Source of the DNA: Prorocentrum cordatum
Taxonomy: Eukaryota; Sar; Dinophyceae; Prorocentrales; Prorocentraceae
Direction: 5' to 3'
NCBI GenBank assembly: GCA_963575745.1
Contig: CAUYUJ010015828.1
Location: 62,001 to 126,000, forward strand
Length of the DNA: 64,000 nucleotides
Each line of letters begins with the position of its first letter. Within the stretch, counting starts at the first letter, position 1. The translations under genes were made by a program, and so were the position numbers. Below are positions 9,777 through 18,717 of the stretch, one piece after another. The notes under the pieces were generated by a model. The model saw only the letters and a list, made by a program, of their open reading frames with translations, ran no database searches and was not told the origin of the DNA.

Positions 9777-10853
9777 TATTATCCCAGTGCGACCCTACCT
9801 AGGAGTTGGAACCCCTAGGGAAGCAGCATTAGTAGTAACGGTAACGCTAAGCTGAAGCTAAGTTAAAGCTAAGCTAAAGCTAAGCCACAGCTAAGCTAAA
9901 GTTAAGCTAAAGCTAAGCTAAAGCTAAGCTAAAGCTAAGCTAAAGCTAAGCTAAAGCTAAGCTAAAGCTAAGCTAAAGCTACGCTAAAGCTAAGCTAAAG
10001 CTAAGCTAAAGCTAAGCTAACCGCTAAGCGAAAAGCTAAGCGAAACGCTAAGCTAAAGCTAAGCTACAGCTAAGCTAAAGCTAAGCTAAAGCTAAGCTAA
10101 AGCTAAAGCTAAAGCTCCCAGGGGACTGGGGGGAACCGCTCCCAGGGGACTGGGGGAACCGCCCGGGGCGCTTTGCACTGCCCGGCCCCTTTAAGCTAAG
10201 AGAGTAAGAACCTTTCTAGGCAGAGCCTAGGTAGGGACAAATTATCCCAGTGCGACCCTACCTAGGAGTTGGAACCCCTAGGAAAACAGCATTAGTAGTA
10301 ACAGTACCGCTAAGCTAAAGCTGAGCTAAAGCTAAGCTAAAGCTAAGCCACTGCTAAGCTAAAGCTAAGCTAAAGCTAAGCTAAAGTTAAGCTAAACGCT
10401 AAGCTAAAGCTAAGCTAAAGCTAAGCTAAAGCGAAGTTAAAGCTAAGCTAAAGCTGAGCAACAGCTAAGCTAAAGCTAAGCTACAGCTAAGCTAAAGCTA
10501 AGCCACAGCTAAGCTAAAGCTAAGCTAAAGCTAAAGCTAAAGCTAAAGCTAAGCTAAAGCTGAGCAACAGCTAAGCTAAAGCTAAGCTGCAGCTAAGCTC
10601 AAGCTAAGCTAAAGCTAAGCTAAAGCTAAACGAAAAGCTAAACGAAACGCTAAGCTAAAGCTAAGCTACAGCTAAGCTAAAGCTAAGCTAAAGCTAAGCT
10701 AAAGCTAAAGCTAAAGCTAAAGCTAAAGCTCCCAGGGGACTGGGGGGAACCGCTCCCAGGGGACTGGGGGAACCGCCCGGGGCGCTTTGCACTGCCCGGC
10801 CCCTTTAAGCTAAGAGAGTAAGAACCCTTCTAGGCAGTGCCTAGGTAGGGAAC
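9777..10853. repeat. two tandem satellite modules with palindromic ends and AAGCTA hexamer cores
   Basis: Module 1 (9777-10240) and module 2 (10241-10853) both start ATTATCCCAGTGCGACCCTA with CCTAGGAGTTGGAACCCC. Both have a core of AGCTAA hexamers (about 9840-10113 and 10307-10727). Both end with two copies of CCCAGGGGACTGGGG, then CCCGGCCCCTTTAAGCTAAG and a closing CCTAGGTAGGG. The CCCTACCTAGG start and CCTAGGTAGGG end are inverted, so each module looks like a foldback element. The block interrupts the copia polyprotein immediately after the CCHC knuckle. Confidence 0.85.
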
Positions 10854-10854
10854 A

Positions 10855-11105
10855 ACAACTTTCGGCACTGTGGTCCTTCTGGCGGCAGTAGCTGCACTTA
10901 ATTACTTTCGCGAGCTTCTCTGCTGATGGTCGTCGCGGTCCGTCTCGAGGGGGTCGTCGATCACGGGTGCCGTCGCGAGGAGGGCGACGATCGCGAGCGG
11001 GACGGCTGTCATCATGATGCTGCCTTGCCGGAGCCGAGGGTCGGCCCCGACCCTCATGGTCCTTCGTCTTTGGGCTGAAGAACTGTCGATCCTACCGGGC
11101 ACCAC
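10855..11105 (-). pseudogene. copia gag nucleocapsid piece with CCHC zinc knuckle
   Basis: On the minus strand an Arg/Asp/Pro-rich stretch with two RDRRPPRDG repeats leads into KLAKVIKCSYCRQKDHSAES, then C. The spacing is C-x2-C-x4-H-x4-C, the zinc knuckle that binds RNA in gag nucleocapsid proteins; all four ligands are present (codons about 10896-10855). The frame is open through the knuckle and is cut right after it by the satellite module ending at 10853. It should follow the gag segment at 11396-12510. Confidence 0.75.
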
Positions 11106-11189
11106 GCTTGAGGTCTCTATTTTCCTTTTAAGATCTCTTCCTGGCAGTCTCTCTGCCCGCCAGGAACGCCTCTAGCTGTCCTTCGCTCA

Positions 11190-11398
11190 GGGCTACCCTG
11201 CTTCCAACCGCGGTCTTCCTGAACGACCGGGTCGCGATTTGGAATGATTCGGGAGGCGTCTTGGAGCCGTTTGGGGCTGCCATGGGGCTCTCTTCGGGCC
11301 ATCTTGGGGCCCTCTTGGGCCGTCTTGAGGCTCCTCCTCTTGGACTGCCTGGAAGCCCTCTTGGTTAAATTTGGGGCGACTCTCTGACAGCCTCGTCC
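11190..11398. repeat. dispersed repeat R6, copy 1 (inverted relative to 41625-41832)
   Basis: About 205 bp whose reverse complement matches 41625-41832 closely. Both carry GTCAGAGAGTCGCCCCAAAT at one end and AGGAAGACCGCGGTTGGAAG at the other. The GTCAGAGAG boundary at about 11396 is where recognisable gag sequence stops. Confidence 0.85.
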
Positions 11399-12510
11399 AG
11401 CTCAGCCAGGAGTGCTGCATCGGCCTCCGAAGAGAGAGGGGAAGAATCGTCCTCACCATCGTCGTCGTAGTCGTCCTGACCGGCCACAAGTACCCCGGCC
11501 TCGCCTGTCGCTCGCATGGGGTTGGCCGCTTCGGGCCTAACCTCCGACTCGACAGGCATGAACCTAATCGTGCATTTGGAAGCAGCTGCTCAGAACCCGT
11601 AGAGTCCATCTGCTTCAGGGCCCACGCAACCTGCGCGAAGTCGAGGTTGCCTCTGGTAAGCGTGCGGAGGTTCTGGAGGCCATGTGCTGAGAGTCCCGCT
11701 CCTTCTTCCAGGAGTAGGCCCTTGAACCTGTCGCTCATCCACAGGTCGTGGCCTTCTGCTTCAAGGAACTGCAATTCCCCCCTAGACACGAACCGTAATA
11801 AGGGTCTCGGGGCTGTTGCGCTTGGCCTCGTAGACCGCACGCAAACCAAGTCTCCGTACTTCATCTCCTTCTCGCTCGCCAATCTTCAAGTCCCTGCGCG
11901 ACAGGATGGCCTCCAACCAGCCTCGGCCTGACAAGATCGACTCGCTGACGTCCCCGAACTTGGCCTGCATCGTCCAGTCGAACTGCTCCAGTAGCTTCTC
12001 GGCCCTCCTCCAGATGACCACGTCCGTATTCTGGTCCCAGCGCCGAACAGCTCGCTTCCGCTGGCGGTAGTGGCTCCAGCCGGGCCACGCTGGCGGGTCG
12101 GAGCAGTCGCCTCGGCCCGACCCTCCAGCGTCCAAGTCGCCGAGCTTCTGCTTCCGCCGGGCATCGCTCGGACGCGTGCACTCTTTCCTCGGCGAGGACC
12201 CCGGAGGAGCATCCTGGATCATCGGGCAAACAAAGACACGCACGAGACCGAACAATGCACAGGGAATGGGCGCCCGAGAGCGATGGCAAGTCCACGGGCT
12301 CGGCCCGCCACTCCGTGGACCACCATGCCCTCCAGTCGCCAGTCCGCCGCGTCTGCTCGGGCCCGTCTCCGCGCGGGCCAGCACGGCGCTGCCTCCAGGG
12401 GTCCTTCTCCTCCCAGGGGATTCGGGGGTGCCCCGGGGGGGGCCGGCGGAGGCGCCGACGGGGGGGGGGGGGACTGTCGCTCCCCCACTCGTGGTCGCAG
12501 CGACCACCTT
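11396..12510 (-). pseudogene. copia gag (capsid part), frameshifted
   Basis: From 12507 down, the frame ends in WPGWSHYRQRKRAVRRWDQN, TDVVIWRRAEKLLEQFDW and EGDEVRRLGLRAVYEAKRN. A frame change near 11880-11800 leads to a second frame with SRGELQFLEAEGHDLWMSDR, FKGLLLEEGAGLSAHGLQNL and TLTRGNLDFAQVAWALKQMD. A third frame carries the acidic end (DDYDDDGEDDSS, LLAELDEA). This succession is the capsid-like gag of dinoflagellate Ty1/copia elements: a basic WRR-type helix, then a SFKGxLLEEGAGLS helix and NLRxLT. At least two frameshifts are present. The segment stops at repeat R6 (11396) on one side and at the hAT-like MITE target site (12511) on the other. Confidence 0.75.
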
Positions 12511-12709
12511 CTCTAGAATTGTGGACGTCGACTACGGGAGAGGAAGCATGCCGCCAAATAATTGCCAGATGTCCAAAGCATGTGTTAAACATGTTGTAGA
12601 CATGTAAAGAACATGCATAGAACATGTTTAGGACATGTTTTAGACACATTTTATACTCAATGAAATGACAGTTCGGGTGTCCATTGTCGTGGCATCCACA
12701 ACTCTAGAA
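12511..12709. repeat. 8-bp target-site duplication CTCTAGAA flanking the MITE
   Basis: CTCTAGAA occurs at 12511-12518 and again at 12702-12709, directly outside the TTGTGGA ends. An exact 8-bp duplication is the hallmark of hAT transposase insertion. Confidence 0.85.
12519..12701. mobile_element. hAT-like MITE inserted in copia gag
   Basis: A 183-bp element with terminal inverted repeats TTGTGGACGTC (left) and, read in reverse complement, TTGTGGATGCC (right). The interior has repeated ACATGTTT palindromes. It is flanked by a perfect 8-bp duplication. No coding capacity. Relatives lie at 1055-1241 and 54225-54284. Confidence 0.85.
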
Positions 12710-12917
12710 GTGCTCCAAGTCCCTCAGCCTGCTCTGCCGTGATGGGGGAGGGTGACGTGCCGCTGCCACTGGCGCGAGTTGCCGCGACCGCAGGCTTGTC
12801 GGAGGGCGGGGCCATGACTGCTAGAGTGTCGGCGCCGCCATCCATCTTCCTATCGTCCTTGCTGCTATCATCTTCGGGCTTGCCTTCTCCCGACATTGCC
12901 GTAGATCGTCCGCTCAC
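12710..12917 (-). pseudogene. copia gag N-terminal fragment
   Basis: The frame starts at ATG 12917 and reads MSGEGKPEDDSSKDDRKMDG, then a Pro/Ala/Ser stretch and SPITAEQAEGLGALLEL, where the hAT-like MITE interrupts it. It is hydrophilic and charged with no domain call. It is assigned to gag because the capsid part resumes on the other side of the MITE on the same strand. Confidence 0.5.
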
Positions 12918-13357
12918 TCAGGGTAGGGCCTCCTGCGTGTGCTCCGAGCTCTCGAGGTTACGACACGGCGCCGCTTAGCAGCACCCCATGGCAACCCCGC
13001 CGGGACGGTGCCTCACCACGAGGCTCCGCTACCAACTGTGGCGGCAAGACCGATAGCAATGGGGCTTTTCCAGCTCGAGCCGCAATGATAACAGTCACAT
13101 CTCTCTGCACTCCCCCTGTAGTGCAGGCAGCTTCCCCTGCAACACTAAATACAGTGTCAAGCCAAGCCTACGTGATACACCAGCAACACACGAAACGAGG
13201 TGGGTTTCCACACACCTGGCCTATGTGGCCCGACGTTTGCACGGCATGGTTGTGCATCCTGGCGCGGGCCGATCCGATTCCGAAGTCGTGCCGATGCATT
13301 TTGGGCCGACGCGCTGCTGACTGGTCCTGCCTCCGAGGGATATTGGCTCCCCCTCAG
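12918..13357. other. region upstream of the membrane-protein exon; possible intron
   Basis: No coding motif seen. It ends in a pyrimidine-rich GGCTCCCCCTCAG that can serve as a splice acceptor for the following open frame. A copia leader or LTR may lie at 12918-13000, but no repeat end was found. Confidence 0.3.
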
Positions 13358-13626
13358 GCAGCGGGAACAGCGACACTGGCAACAGCGGCAACGGAAACGG
13401 GGACAACAACGGCAGTTCTGGCGGGTCCGCCCCCAAGAGTGGCAAGGGCGGCTCCGAAGCAGCTCTCATCAGCGGGCTCACCGTTCCAGCCGTCTTGGGA
13501 GTCGGAGGCATCGCGGTCTACTTCCTCTTCTGCCGCAAGAAGCCTCAGGTAGACCTGGGCGGCGACTCCGCGAGCGAGATGGAGGACAGCGACCTGAAGA
13601 GCAGCGCGGACGACAACAGCAGCTGA
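13358..13626 (+). CDS. last-exon-like fragment of a single-pass membrane protein
   Basis: An open plus-strand frame without its own start follows a CCCCCTCAG acceptor-like site and runs 89 codons to TGA at 13624-13626. It begins with a Gly/Asn/Ser-rich flexible stretch (GNSGNGNGDNNGSSGG), followed by LISGLTVPAVLGVGGIAVYF, a clear transmembrane helix. Then come a basic stop-transfer CRKK and an acidic cytoplasmic tail (SASEMEDSDLKSSADDNSS). Gly/Ser stalk, one helix, short acidic tail is the usual C-terminus of a type I membrane protein. Codons are GC-ending, as expected for a dinoflagellate gene. Upstream exons were not found, so the gene may be an incomplete copy. No family is recognised. Confidence 0.5.
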
Positions 13627-13675
13627 GGATCCCAGCGGCCCAGCCGCTGACCGCCGCCCTGCTCGCTGTAGCCTA

Positions 13676-13902
13676 GGCCTCCTGGATGGGGTCGGAGTAG
13701 ATGGGGTCGCAGGATCGCGCCGACGTCGCCGGTGCATCGGCGATGCGGCTCGATGTAGATCCAGACTTTCTCCGCGTCGGCGTCGCCGATGCATCGCCGA
13801 CGTCGCCGGTGCATCGGCGATGCGTCGGCGGCGCATCGGCGAGGCACGGGCGGTGCGGCGCGATGCTTCGACCCCGTCTGCTCGGGCCCCATCTGGGAGG
13901 CC
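13676..13902. mobile_element. MITE-C copy 1 with GCATCGGCGATGC interior
   Basis: Inverted ends GGCCTCCTGGATGGGGTCGG (left) and, in reverse complement, GGCCTCCCAGATGGGGCCCG (right), about 34 bp long with few mismatches. The interior is a set of GCATCGGCGATGC palindromes. Copies lie at 31528-31705 and 34021-34213. Confidence 0.85.
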
Positions 13903-14050
13903 TCCCCAGACATCCGACGCCTCGCTTTTTTCGAGACACGGGCCCCCGACCTCCCGACCACTTTCCGGGGGGCGGTTTTTCGTCCCTCGAGGCGTGTTTT
14001 GACGGCCCCGAGGCCCGGCGAGGGCCTCGAGGGGCCAGAAGCCACGAGAA
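13903..14050. repeat. dispersed repeat R3, copy 1
   Basis: The reverse complement of 17090-17225 matches it: CCCCCGACCTCCCGACCACTT, CGAGACACG and GAGGCCCGGCGAG occur in the same order. A related arrangement (GGCCCGGCGAGGGCC) occurs in the palindrome arms at 18165-19028. Confidence 0.75.
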
Positions 14051-14091
14051 GCCTCGAGGCACGAAATCCACGGAGAAGCCTCCGTCTCGAT

Positions 14092-14150
14092 TTCTTCTTC
14101 TTCTTCTTCTTCTTCTTCTTCTTCTTCTTCGAGAGAGAGAGAGAGAGAGG
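14092..14150. repeat. CTT then GA microsatellites
   Basis: TTC triplets (14092-14130) followed by GA dinucleotides (14131-14150). Confidence 0.9.
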
Positions 14151-14344
14151 CCGAAAGCGTCGAGAGGCCGAAAGCTTCGAGAGGCCTCCGTCTCGATCTC
14201 TGCGAGGCGCCCGGCGTCTGGGGCCTCTGCGCAGGTCGCGGGGCCCATGCCGCCGGGCAGGGGCCTCCCCGCGGGGCCTCGGGGCCTCGCCGCCCGCCTC
14301 GCCGGGTGCCGCTCGCCTCCCCTCGGCCGCCGGGTCTGGCCCTC

Positions 14345-14605
14345 CCTGACTCCAGATCCGCCCTACTTTGGCTTTTTTTATAACTTAAAATTGCGTCGGA
14401 AATCCACCTATGAGAAGCCGAAAAAGTAGGGCGGAAATTTCTGCACCCAACATAGAATAGGGCGAAAATCCACAGAAGTAGGGCGGAAACAACAACAACA
14501 GAAAAGTAAGGCGGAAATTGGCATCAGCGGGGCTTGAAAAGTAAGGCGGAAATTCCAAGCCCTACTTACGAATTTCCCCAAAGTAGGGCGGATCCGGAGT
14601 CAGGG
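14345..14605. mobile_element. MITE-G with near-perfect inverted ends
   Basis: Starts CCCTGACTCCAGATCCGCCC, then TACTTTGG. It ends with the complement of the same sequence (CCAAAGTAGGGCGGATCC, then GGAGTCAGGG), with a single A/G difference over about 28 bp. The AT-richer interior repeats AAGTAGGGCGGAAA several times. 261 bp, no coding capacity. Confidence 0.85.
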
Positions 14606-14619
14606 CTGCGCGGGGCCAC

Positions 14620-14905
14620 CCACGATCAGGAGGGGGAGCCAAAAACACACAGGCACGATGTGATCGTCGATCCCCCAGAGAATGTGGGAAAGTGTGGGAG
14701 TGGAAAAAACGACAAAAGCCCTGCGCGGGGCCGTCCACGATCAGGAGGGGGAGCCAAAAACACACAGGCACGATGTGATCGTCGATGCCCCCAGAGAATG
14801 TGGGAACATGTGGGGAGTGGGGGGGACGACAGAAGCCCGGAACATTTTGGGAAATTTGGGGAATCCTTTTATTTATGTTTATCTATTTGTGTGTCCCAGG
14901 GCCTT
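14620..14905. repeat. dispersed repeat R1, three partial copies in tandem
   Basis: Two copies of the stretch from CACGATCAGGAGGGGGAGCC through GATGTGATCGTCGAT to GTGGGA (about 14620-14700 and 14728-14815). A longer R1 end with TTTGTGTGTCCCAGGGCC follows. Confidence 0.8.
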
Positions 14906-14936
14906 GCGCGGGCGCCCACGATCAGGAGAGGGAAAA

Positions 14937-14937
<1 letters not shown>

Positions 14938-14990
<53 letters not shown>
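14938..14990. repeat. CA dinucleotide microsatellite
   Basis: About 50 bp of CA repeats. Confidence 0.95.
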
Positions 14991-14993
<3 letters not shown>

Positions 14994-15001
14994 AATCAAT
15001 A

Positions 15002-15265
15002 TTAAGTCGGGCCTGTCCCTCTACAGGGGGAATATCCAAGAATAGTGAAAAACTAGTCGGGGACTATTTTTGAGTATTTTTTGATCATTTTGATTCCGTT
15101 GCACCGTGAGCGGTGTGCAGTTGCAGTAGCAGCAGTAGCTCCAGTTTGGTGCTTCGGATTCTTGCCGTGTGTGTGTATCTGTGTGTGCGTGACCATATTG
15201 GAATATTTTTTGAGTATTTTTGTTTTTCGTCGAAAATCCCCCTGTAGGGGACACGCCCGGCTTAA
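15002..15265. mobile_element. MITE-A copy 3, full length
   Basis: Best-preserved ends of the family: TTAAGTCGGGCCTGTCCC on the left and, in reverse complement, TTAAGCCGGGCGTGTCCCC on the right. Adjacent are the CTACAGGGGGAATAT and CGTCGAAAATCCCCCTGT sub-terminal segments. The AT-rich interior has no coding capacity. Confidence 0.9.
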
Positions 15266-15390
15266 AATTGATCGTCGATTCCCCAGAAGAAATGTGGGAA
15301 AATATGGGAAGTGGGGGGGACGACAAGAACCTGGAAAATATGGGGAGTCTTTTTGTTTGTGTTTCTGTATTTGTGTGTCCCAGGGCCCCT
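15266..15390. repeat. dispersed repeat R1, copy 5
   Basis: It starts GATCGTCGATTCCCCAG immediately after MITE-A copy 3 and ends TTTGTGTGTCCCAGGGCCCC. Confidence 0.85.
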
Positions 15391-15502
15391 CCACACGAGC
15401 CATACAGTGGGGGCGCGTACCAAGAAACCGGCTGCTTTACGTCGGGGCATCTTGGGTTACTTCGCTCCGCGCGGCCCGCGATGGTTTTCCCGCGGGCGTC
15501 AA

Positions 15503-15679
15503 TCGGGCCGAACGAAAGGGGGGGATAGGGAAGGGGGGGGTTGCGAAATCTGCTGCACGCAGCTGGTTTCGGCCCCACCGCCAGGCCCATTCCTCGATAC
15601 ATGGGCGCCGGGAACATCAGCGACGCGAGCTGATTCTCAACCCCACCCTTTGCTACCCCCCCTCTTTCGCCCGGCCCGA
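15503..15679. mobile_element. MITE-D copy 1
   Basis: Ends TCGGGCCGAACGAAAGGGGG and, in reverse complement, TCGGGCCGGGCGAAAGAGGG. The interior contains CTGCTGCACGCAGC and CATTCCTCGATACA. The second copy is at 30982-31175. Confidence 0.85.
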
Positions 15680-16007
15680 GCGAAGAACCTCCCGCGTTCC
15701 GGAGGCCCTGGGTGTCCTCCCGGTGCCGCCTCGCGGAAGCAGCGCCCCGCCCCCGAAGAAGCCTCGCTGCGCCGCGGGTGCCTAGCGCGCTGTGGCTCCA
15801 GGGGCCCAGGCCCCCCCACACGGGGTCGGACCGTATTAAGTGGACAATAGATTCGAACCCGTACACGTTCGAGGGAGATTCTAAATCACCCCCGCGCCCC
15901 CGACATCAGTGTTGGTCTCAGCAAATGCGTTGCCTTGGGGTTCGAACATTGCTTTCGGGGGTCTGGGGGGCATCTTGGGCCACAGGGTTCGAATAGAATG
16001 TCCATGT
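15680..16007. other. stretch with no recognised feature
   Basis: GC-rich at first, mixed composition later. No coding motif or repeat family recognised. Confidence 0.25.
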
Positions 16008-16207
16008 TTAAGTCGGGCGTGTCCCCCCTACAGGGGGATTTTCGACGAAACATAAAAAATACCCCCAAAAATGCACCAACAAAAAGGTCAAAACATATTC
16101 GAACCAGTCCCCATACTTTCTTTTTTTTTGTGACTCTTTTGGCGCACTTTTGGGGTATTTTTTTATTTTTCGTCGAAAATCCTTCTGTAGGGGGACACGC
16201 CCGACCT
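16008..16207. mobile_element. MITE-A copy 4
   Basis: Starts TTAAGTCGGGCGTGTCCCC with CTACAGGGGGATTTTCGACG. Ends with CGTCGAAAATCCTTCTGTAG and GGGGACACGCCCGACCT. Confidence 0.9.
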
Positions 16208-16704
16208 GAGTACTGGAGCACACCGCACCGCATCGCCGGCGCGCCTCGGCGATGCGCGGCGCGAGGGGCGCGGAGGCCCGACCTGCCCGCGGCGCGGCGC
16301 GAGGCAGCCGCGGCGCGGCGCGGCGCTTCGGCCCCGGCCGCTCGAGCCCCACCCCGTGAGCTTGGCATCGCTCGGACGTGTGCATTTCTCCCTTGGCGAG
16401 GGCAATCGAGAAGCATCCTTGATCATGTGGCGGAAAAATCACGCACGAAACTGGAAATAAACACAGGGAATGGACGTCCGAGCGATGGCGAGTGAGAGGA
16501 GGGAAAGGTACCCAGACCGGTACCCCCCCCTCGTTTTCCCTTTTTGGGGGCTCCTGTGGGCCTCCGTCGTCGCCACCGCTGGATTCGCCTCGAAATCCGG
16601 GTCAGAGCGCACCCCAGGAGAGGTCCGGGGAGCAGCGGCATGGGTACCTCTTGGTTTCCCCACACCTGGGAGGCCTCTGAGGCGGCACGACACACTTCAG
16701 GAGG
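16208..16704. other. no recognised gene; short GCGCGG palindromic cluster
   Basis: GCGCGGCGCG-type palindromes at 16250-16330; otherwise nothing recognised. Confidence 0.25.
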
Positions 16705-16862
16705 GGAGAAGCACGCGGACAACATGGATCGTCGGTGCCCAGGGAAAGATGGGAACGCGTGGAGGATAGGGGGGGGAGACGAACGCCCCGGAAACATGGG
16801 GCAGATATGTTGGGGAGCCCTGGGAGCTGTGGCATTGGTTTGCGTGTGTGTTGTGGGCCCCT
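16705..16862. repeat. dispersed repeat R1, diverged copy 6
   Basis: ATGGATCGTCGGTGCCCAGG, a GGATAGGGGGGGGAGACGA segment and GTGTGTGTTGTGGGCCCC occur in the R1 order. Confidence 0.65.
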
Positions 16863-17089
16863 TCAACACTGTATGCTTCGGGTGGCCTTCGGGGCCTGTG
16901 CGCGTCATACCCCATCAATCCTGCGCGGCCCGAGCGCGACGGCCAGGGCTCCGAAAACCGCCGGGGGCCGCGGCGGGCGGGCCCCGCAGCGGACCAGCGG
17001 GGCGGGGCGGGGGAAGGGGGGCCCTGAGGAACAGTGGGCCCAGACAGCGGGCGTCTCGAAACAATCGAGGCGGAGGTTGTTCGTGGTTT

Positions 17090-17225
17090 TCGGCCTCTCG
17101 AGGCTCTCGCCGGGCCTCGGGACCGTCAAAAACCGACTCGGGACGAAGAACGGGTCTCGGGGAAGTGGTCGGGAGGTCGGGGGCACGTGTCTCGAAAAAA
17201 TCGAGACGTCGGACGTCTGGGGAGG
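17090..17225. repeat. dispersed repeat R3, copy 2 (inverted)
   Basis: Reverse complement of the segment at 13903-14050, with CGAGACGTCGGACGTCTGGG and GGTCGGGAGGTCGGGGGC. Confidence 0.75.
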
Positions 17226-17395
17226 CCAGTCCACAAGAAACCTTCCACAAGAAACCCAACCCTGAGACCCCAGGACGTCCACGGCTCTGTGGTGCGGGGA
17301 CGCCGCGCTTGCCATGGCGAAAGCATCGAGGCCCAAGAAGCCCAGGGCACCCTGGGAGGCAAGCAGGGTGCTTCTTGGCATGGGTCTCCACTGAA
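17226..17395. repeat. dispersed repeat R4, copy 1
   Basis: Homologous in inverted orientation to 24960-25135. Translated frames of the two copies both read TFHKKPNPETPGRP, so the family is well preserved. Shared words include CCACAAGAAACCCAACCCTG and CACCCTGGGAGGCAAGCA. Confidence 0.85.
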
Positions 17396-17429
17396 GGGAA
17401 GGAGCGGGAACATCGTTTCCCAGCAGTAG

Positions 17430-17720
17430 CAAGGATGGATGGGGGAAGTTTTCAACTCGCGGCTGTCGATTTAGCGCCGCGTATTCGTTTGATTAGTTTC
17501 CACCAGTTGCACAGCTGGAAGGGGGCGTTTTTTGTAATGTGGTCACGCTTTGGTGCCGCGCGCATTCGTGCACTCTTCCAGCAGCTAGACGAGTGGAGGG
17601 CGCGTTTCTCTTCAAGAAAGGAGCGTCGCTTGACAATGACCTGATCCTGTGTCCGAGCAGGTGATGAGATTTGTGCAGCAGCTACACGGGTGGACGGCGA
17701 CTCCTTTTCAAATCGGGGCT
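17430..17720. repeat. tandem about 85-bp repeat family F, locus 1
   Basis: Degenerate units with GCAGCTACACGGGTGGA, TTTTCAAATCGGGGCTCTCG and GCCGCGCGCATTCGTGC. The same unit occurs at 20262-20530, 23796-24012 and, inverted, 62510-62860. Confidence 0.75.
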
Positions 17721-18164
17721 CTCGCTTGGGGAGTTCCGCGGACGCCATGTCCAGGCTGCCAAGATCGAGGAGCACTTGCACTGATTGAGGGCGGCCCTAT
17801 TCCAAAGAGGGGATCTCGCTGGGCACCTCCTTGAGCTGAATGAGCCTACCTCGTCGTCGTCTGTTGATTCCCCAATCAGTGCTTGCACTGAAGGGGTCCT
17901 AGCGGAAGTTGAAAGATTTGGCGGAAGTTTCCCGCCGATTTTGGTAGCAGGCTGGGTTCCCAGGTTCCCGGTCCCGGGTTCCCGGGTTCCCGGTTATTGG
18001 TTCCGGGCCGATTTCGGTGGGTTCTGGGTTCCCGGGCTTCCGGGTTCCCAGGTTCCTGGTCGGTCTCCTCAGCGAAAACCATCCATTGATTGGGGTGTCT
18101 CTCTGTACTCAAGAAGCATCTATGGCAGGTTCTTCTCAAACCGGGGCCCTACTACAGGACCATG
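17721..18164. other. no gene; TTCCCGGG minisatellite inside
   Basis: Short GGGTTCCCGGGTTCCCGG words at about 17950-18060. Otherwise nothing recognised. Confidence 0.4.
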
Positions 18165-18303
18165 CCCGGAGATCAGATGTCGTGATTTTTTCAATGCGGG
18201 GTCCCGGGAAGTCCCGGCCTTTTCCCCAGGGGCGGTTTTCCATGCTGAGCCGTTTTTTGACGTTCCCGGGGCCCGGCGAGGGCCCCTTGAGACCGAAAAT
18301 CCA

Positions 18304-18471
18304 CCACCCACCAAACCACCCGAACCCAACCCGAAGGCCTCAATTTGCCCTCCATTTGCAGTGGGGGGGGGGTCCGGGAACATCGAAAAAACACACACAT
18401 GGAGCCCGCACCCCCCCCCAACCCGAAATTCAGGTCTTCGGCTTGGGTTGGGGTGGTCTGGTAGGTAGTCA
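18304..18471. mobile_element. MITE-B copy 1 (left palindrome arm)
   Basis: Starts ACCACCCACCAAACCACC and ends with the near complement GGGTGGTCTGGTAGGTAGTC. The interior includes TTGCCCTCCATTTGCAGTGG. Confidence 0.8.
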
Positions 18472-18717
18472 AAACTAGCGAAAAACCTCGGTCTTGCTTT
18501 TGTCAAGGCGTTGGGTCTCTGGGTGGGTCGGTCGTCCTCCAAAAAGGAGCCCTTCCCGCGGCGAACAGACAGGCAGTTGTGCACGGCAGGTTCGCGCCTT
18601 GCGTCGGCCGGCGGTGACCCCGCAGCGCGTGCGTCGAAGTTGGGACGCCGCCCGTGGGCCAGAGACCCAGAGATCCAACGCACTGACAAAAGCAAGACCG
18701 AGGTTTTTCGCTATTTT

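Larger units (their letters stand above)
1..12917 (-). mobile_element. Ty1/copia-like retrotransposon, one polyprotein broken up by nested insertions
   Basis: Read on the minus strand from 12917 down to 1, recognisable domains follow the copia order: gag, CCHC knuckle, aspartic protease, integrase, reverse transcriptase, RNase H. All pieces share strand and order and none is duplicated, so they most likely come from one element rather than several. Between the pieces lie a hAT-like MITE (12519-12701), a dispersed repeat (about 11190-11396), a satellite element (9777-10853), a 0.9-kb repeat (8760-9700), GGA or CCT arrays, and MITE-A copies (5969-6335, 2201-2358). The frame changes many times, so the element cannot encode a working polyprotein. 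I could not identify long terminal repeats. The element continues past the left edge. Domain identity is read from motifs; the single-element interpretation is inference. Confidence 0.75.

Noticed and set aside
9840-10730. Telomere or interstitial telomeric array
   Set aside because: The AAGCTA hexamer is palindromic in its AGCT core and bounded by fixed complex ends, which fits a satellite module rather than telomeric DNA.
15839-15858. Possible tRNA-like GGTTCGAATC element near 15850
   Set aside because: GATTCGAACCC occurs, but no cloverleaf with acceptor stem could be folded around it by eye.
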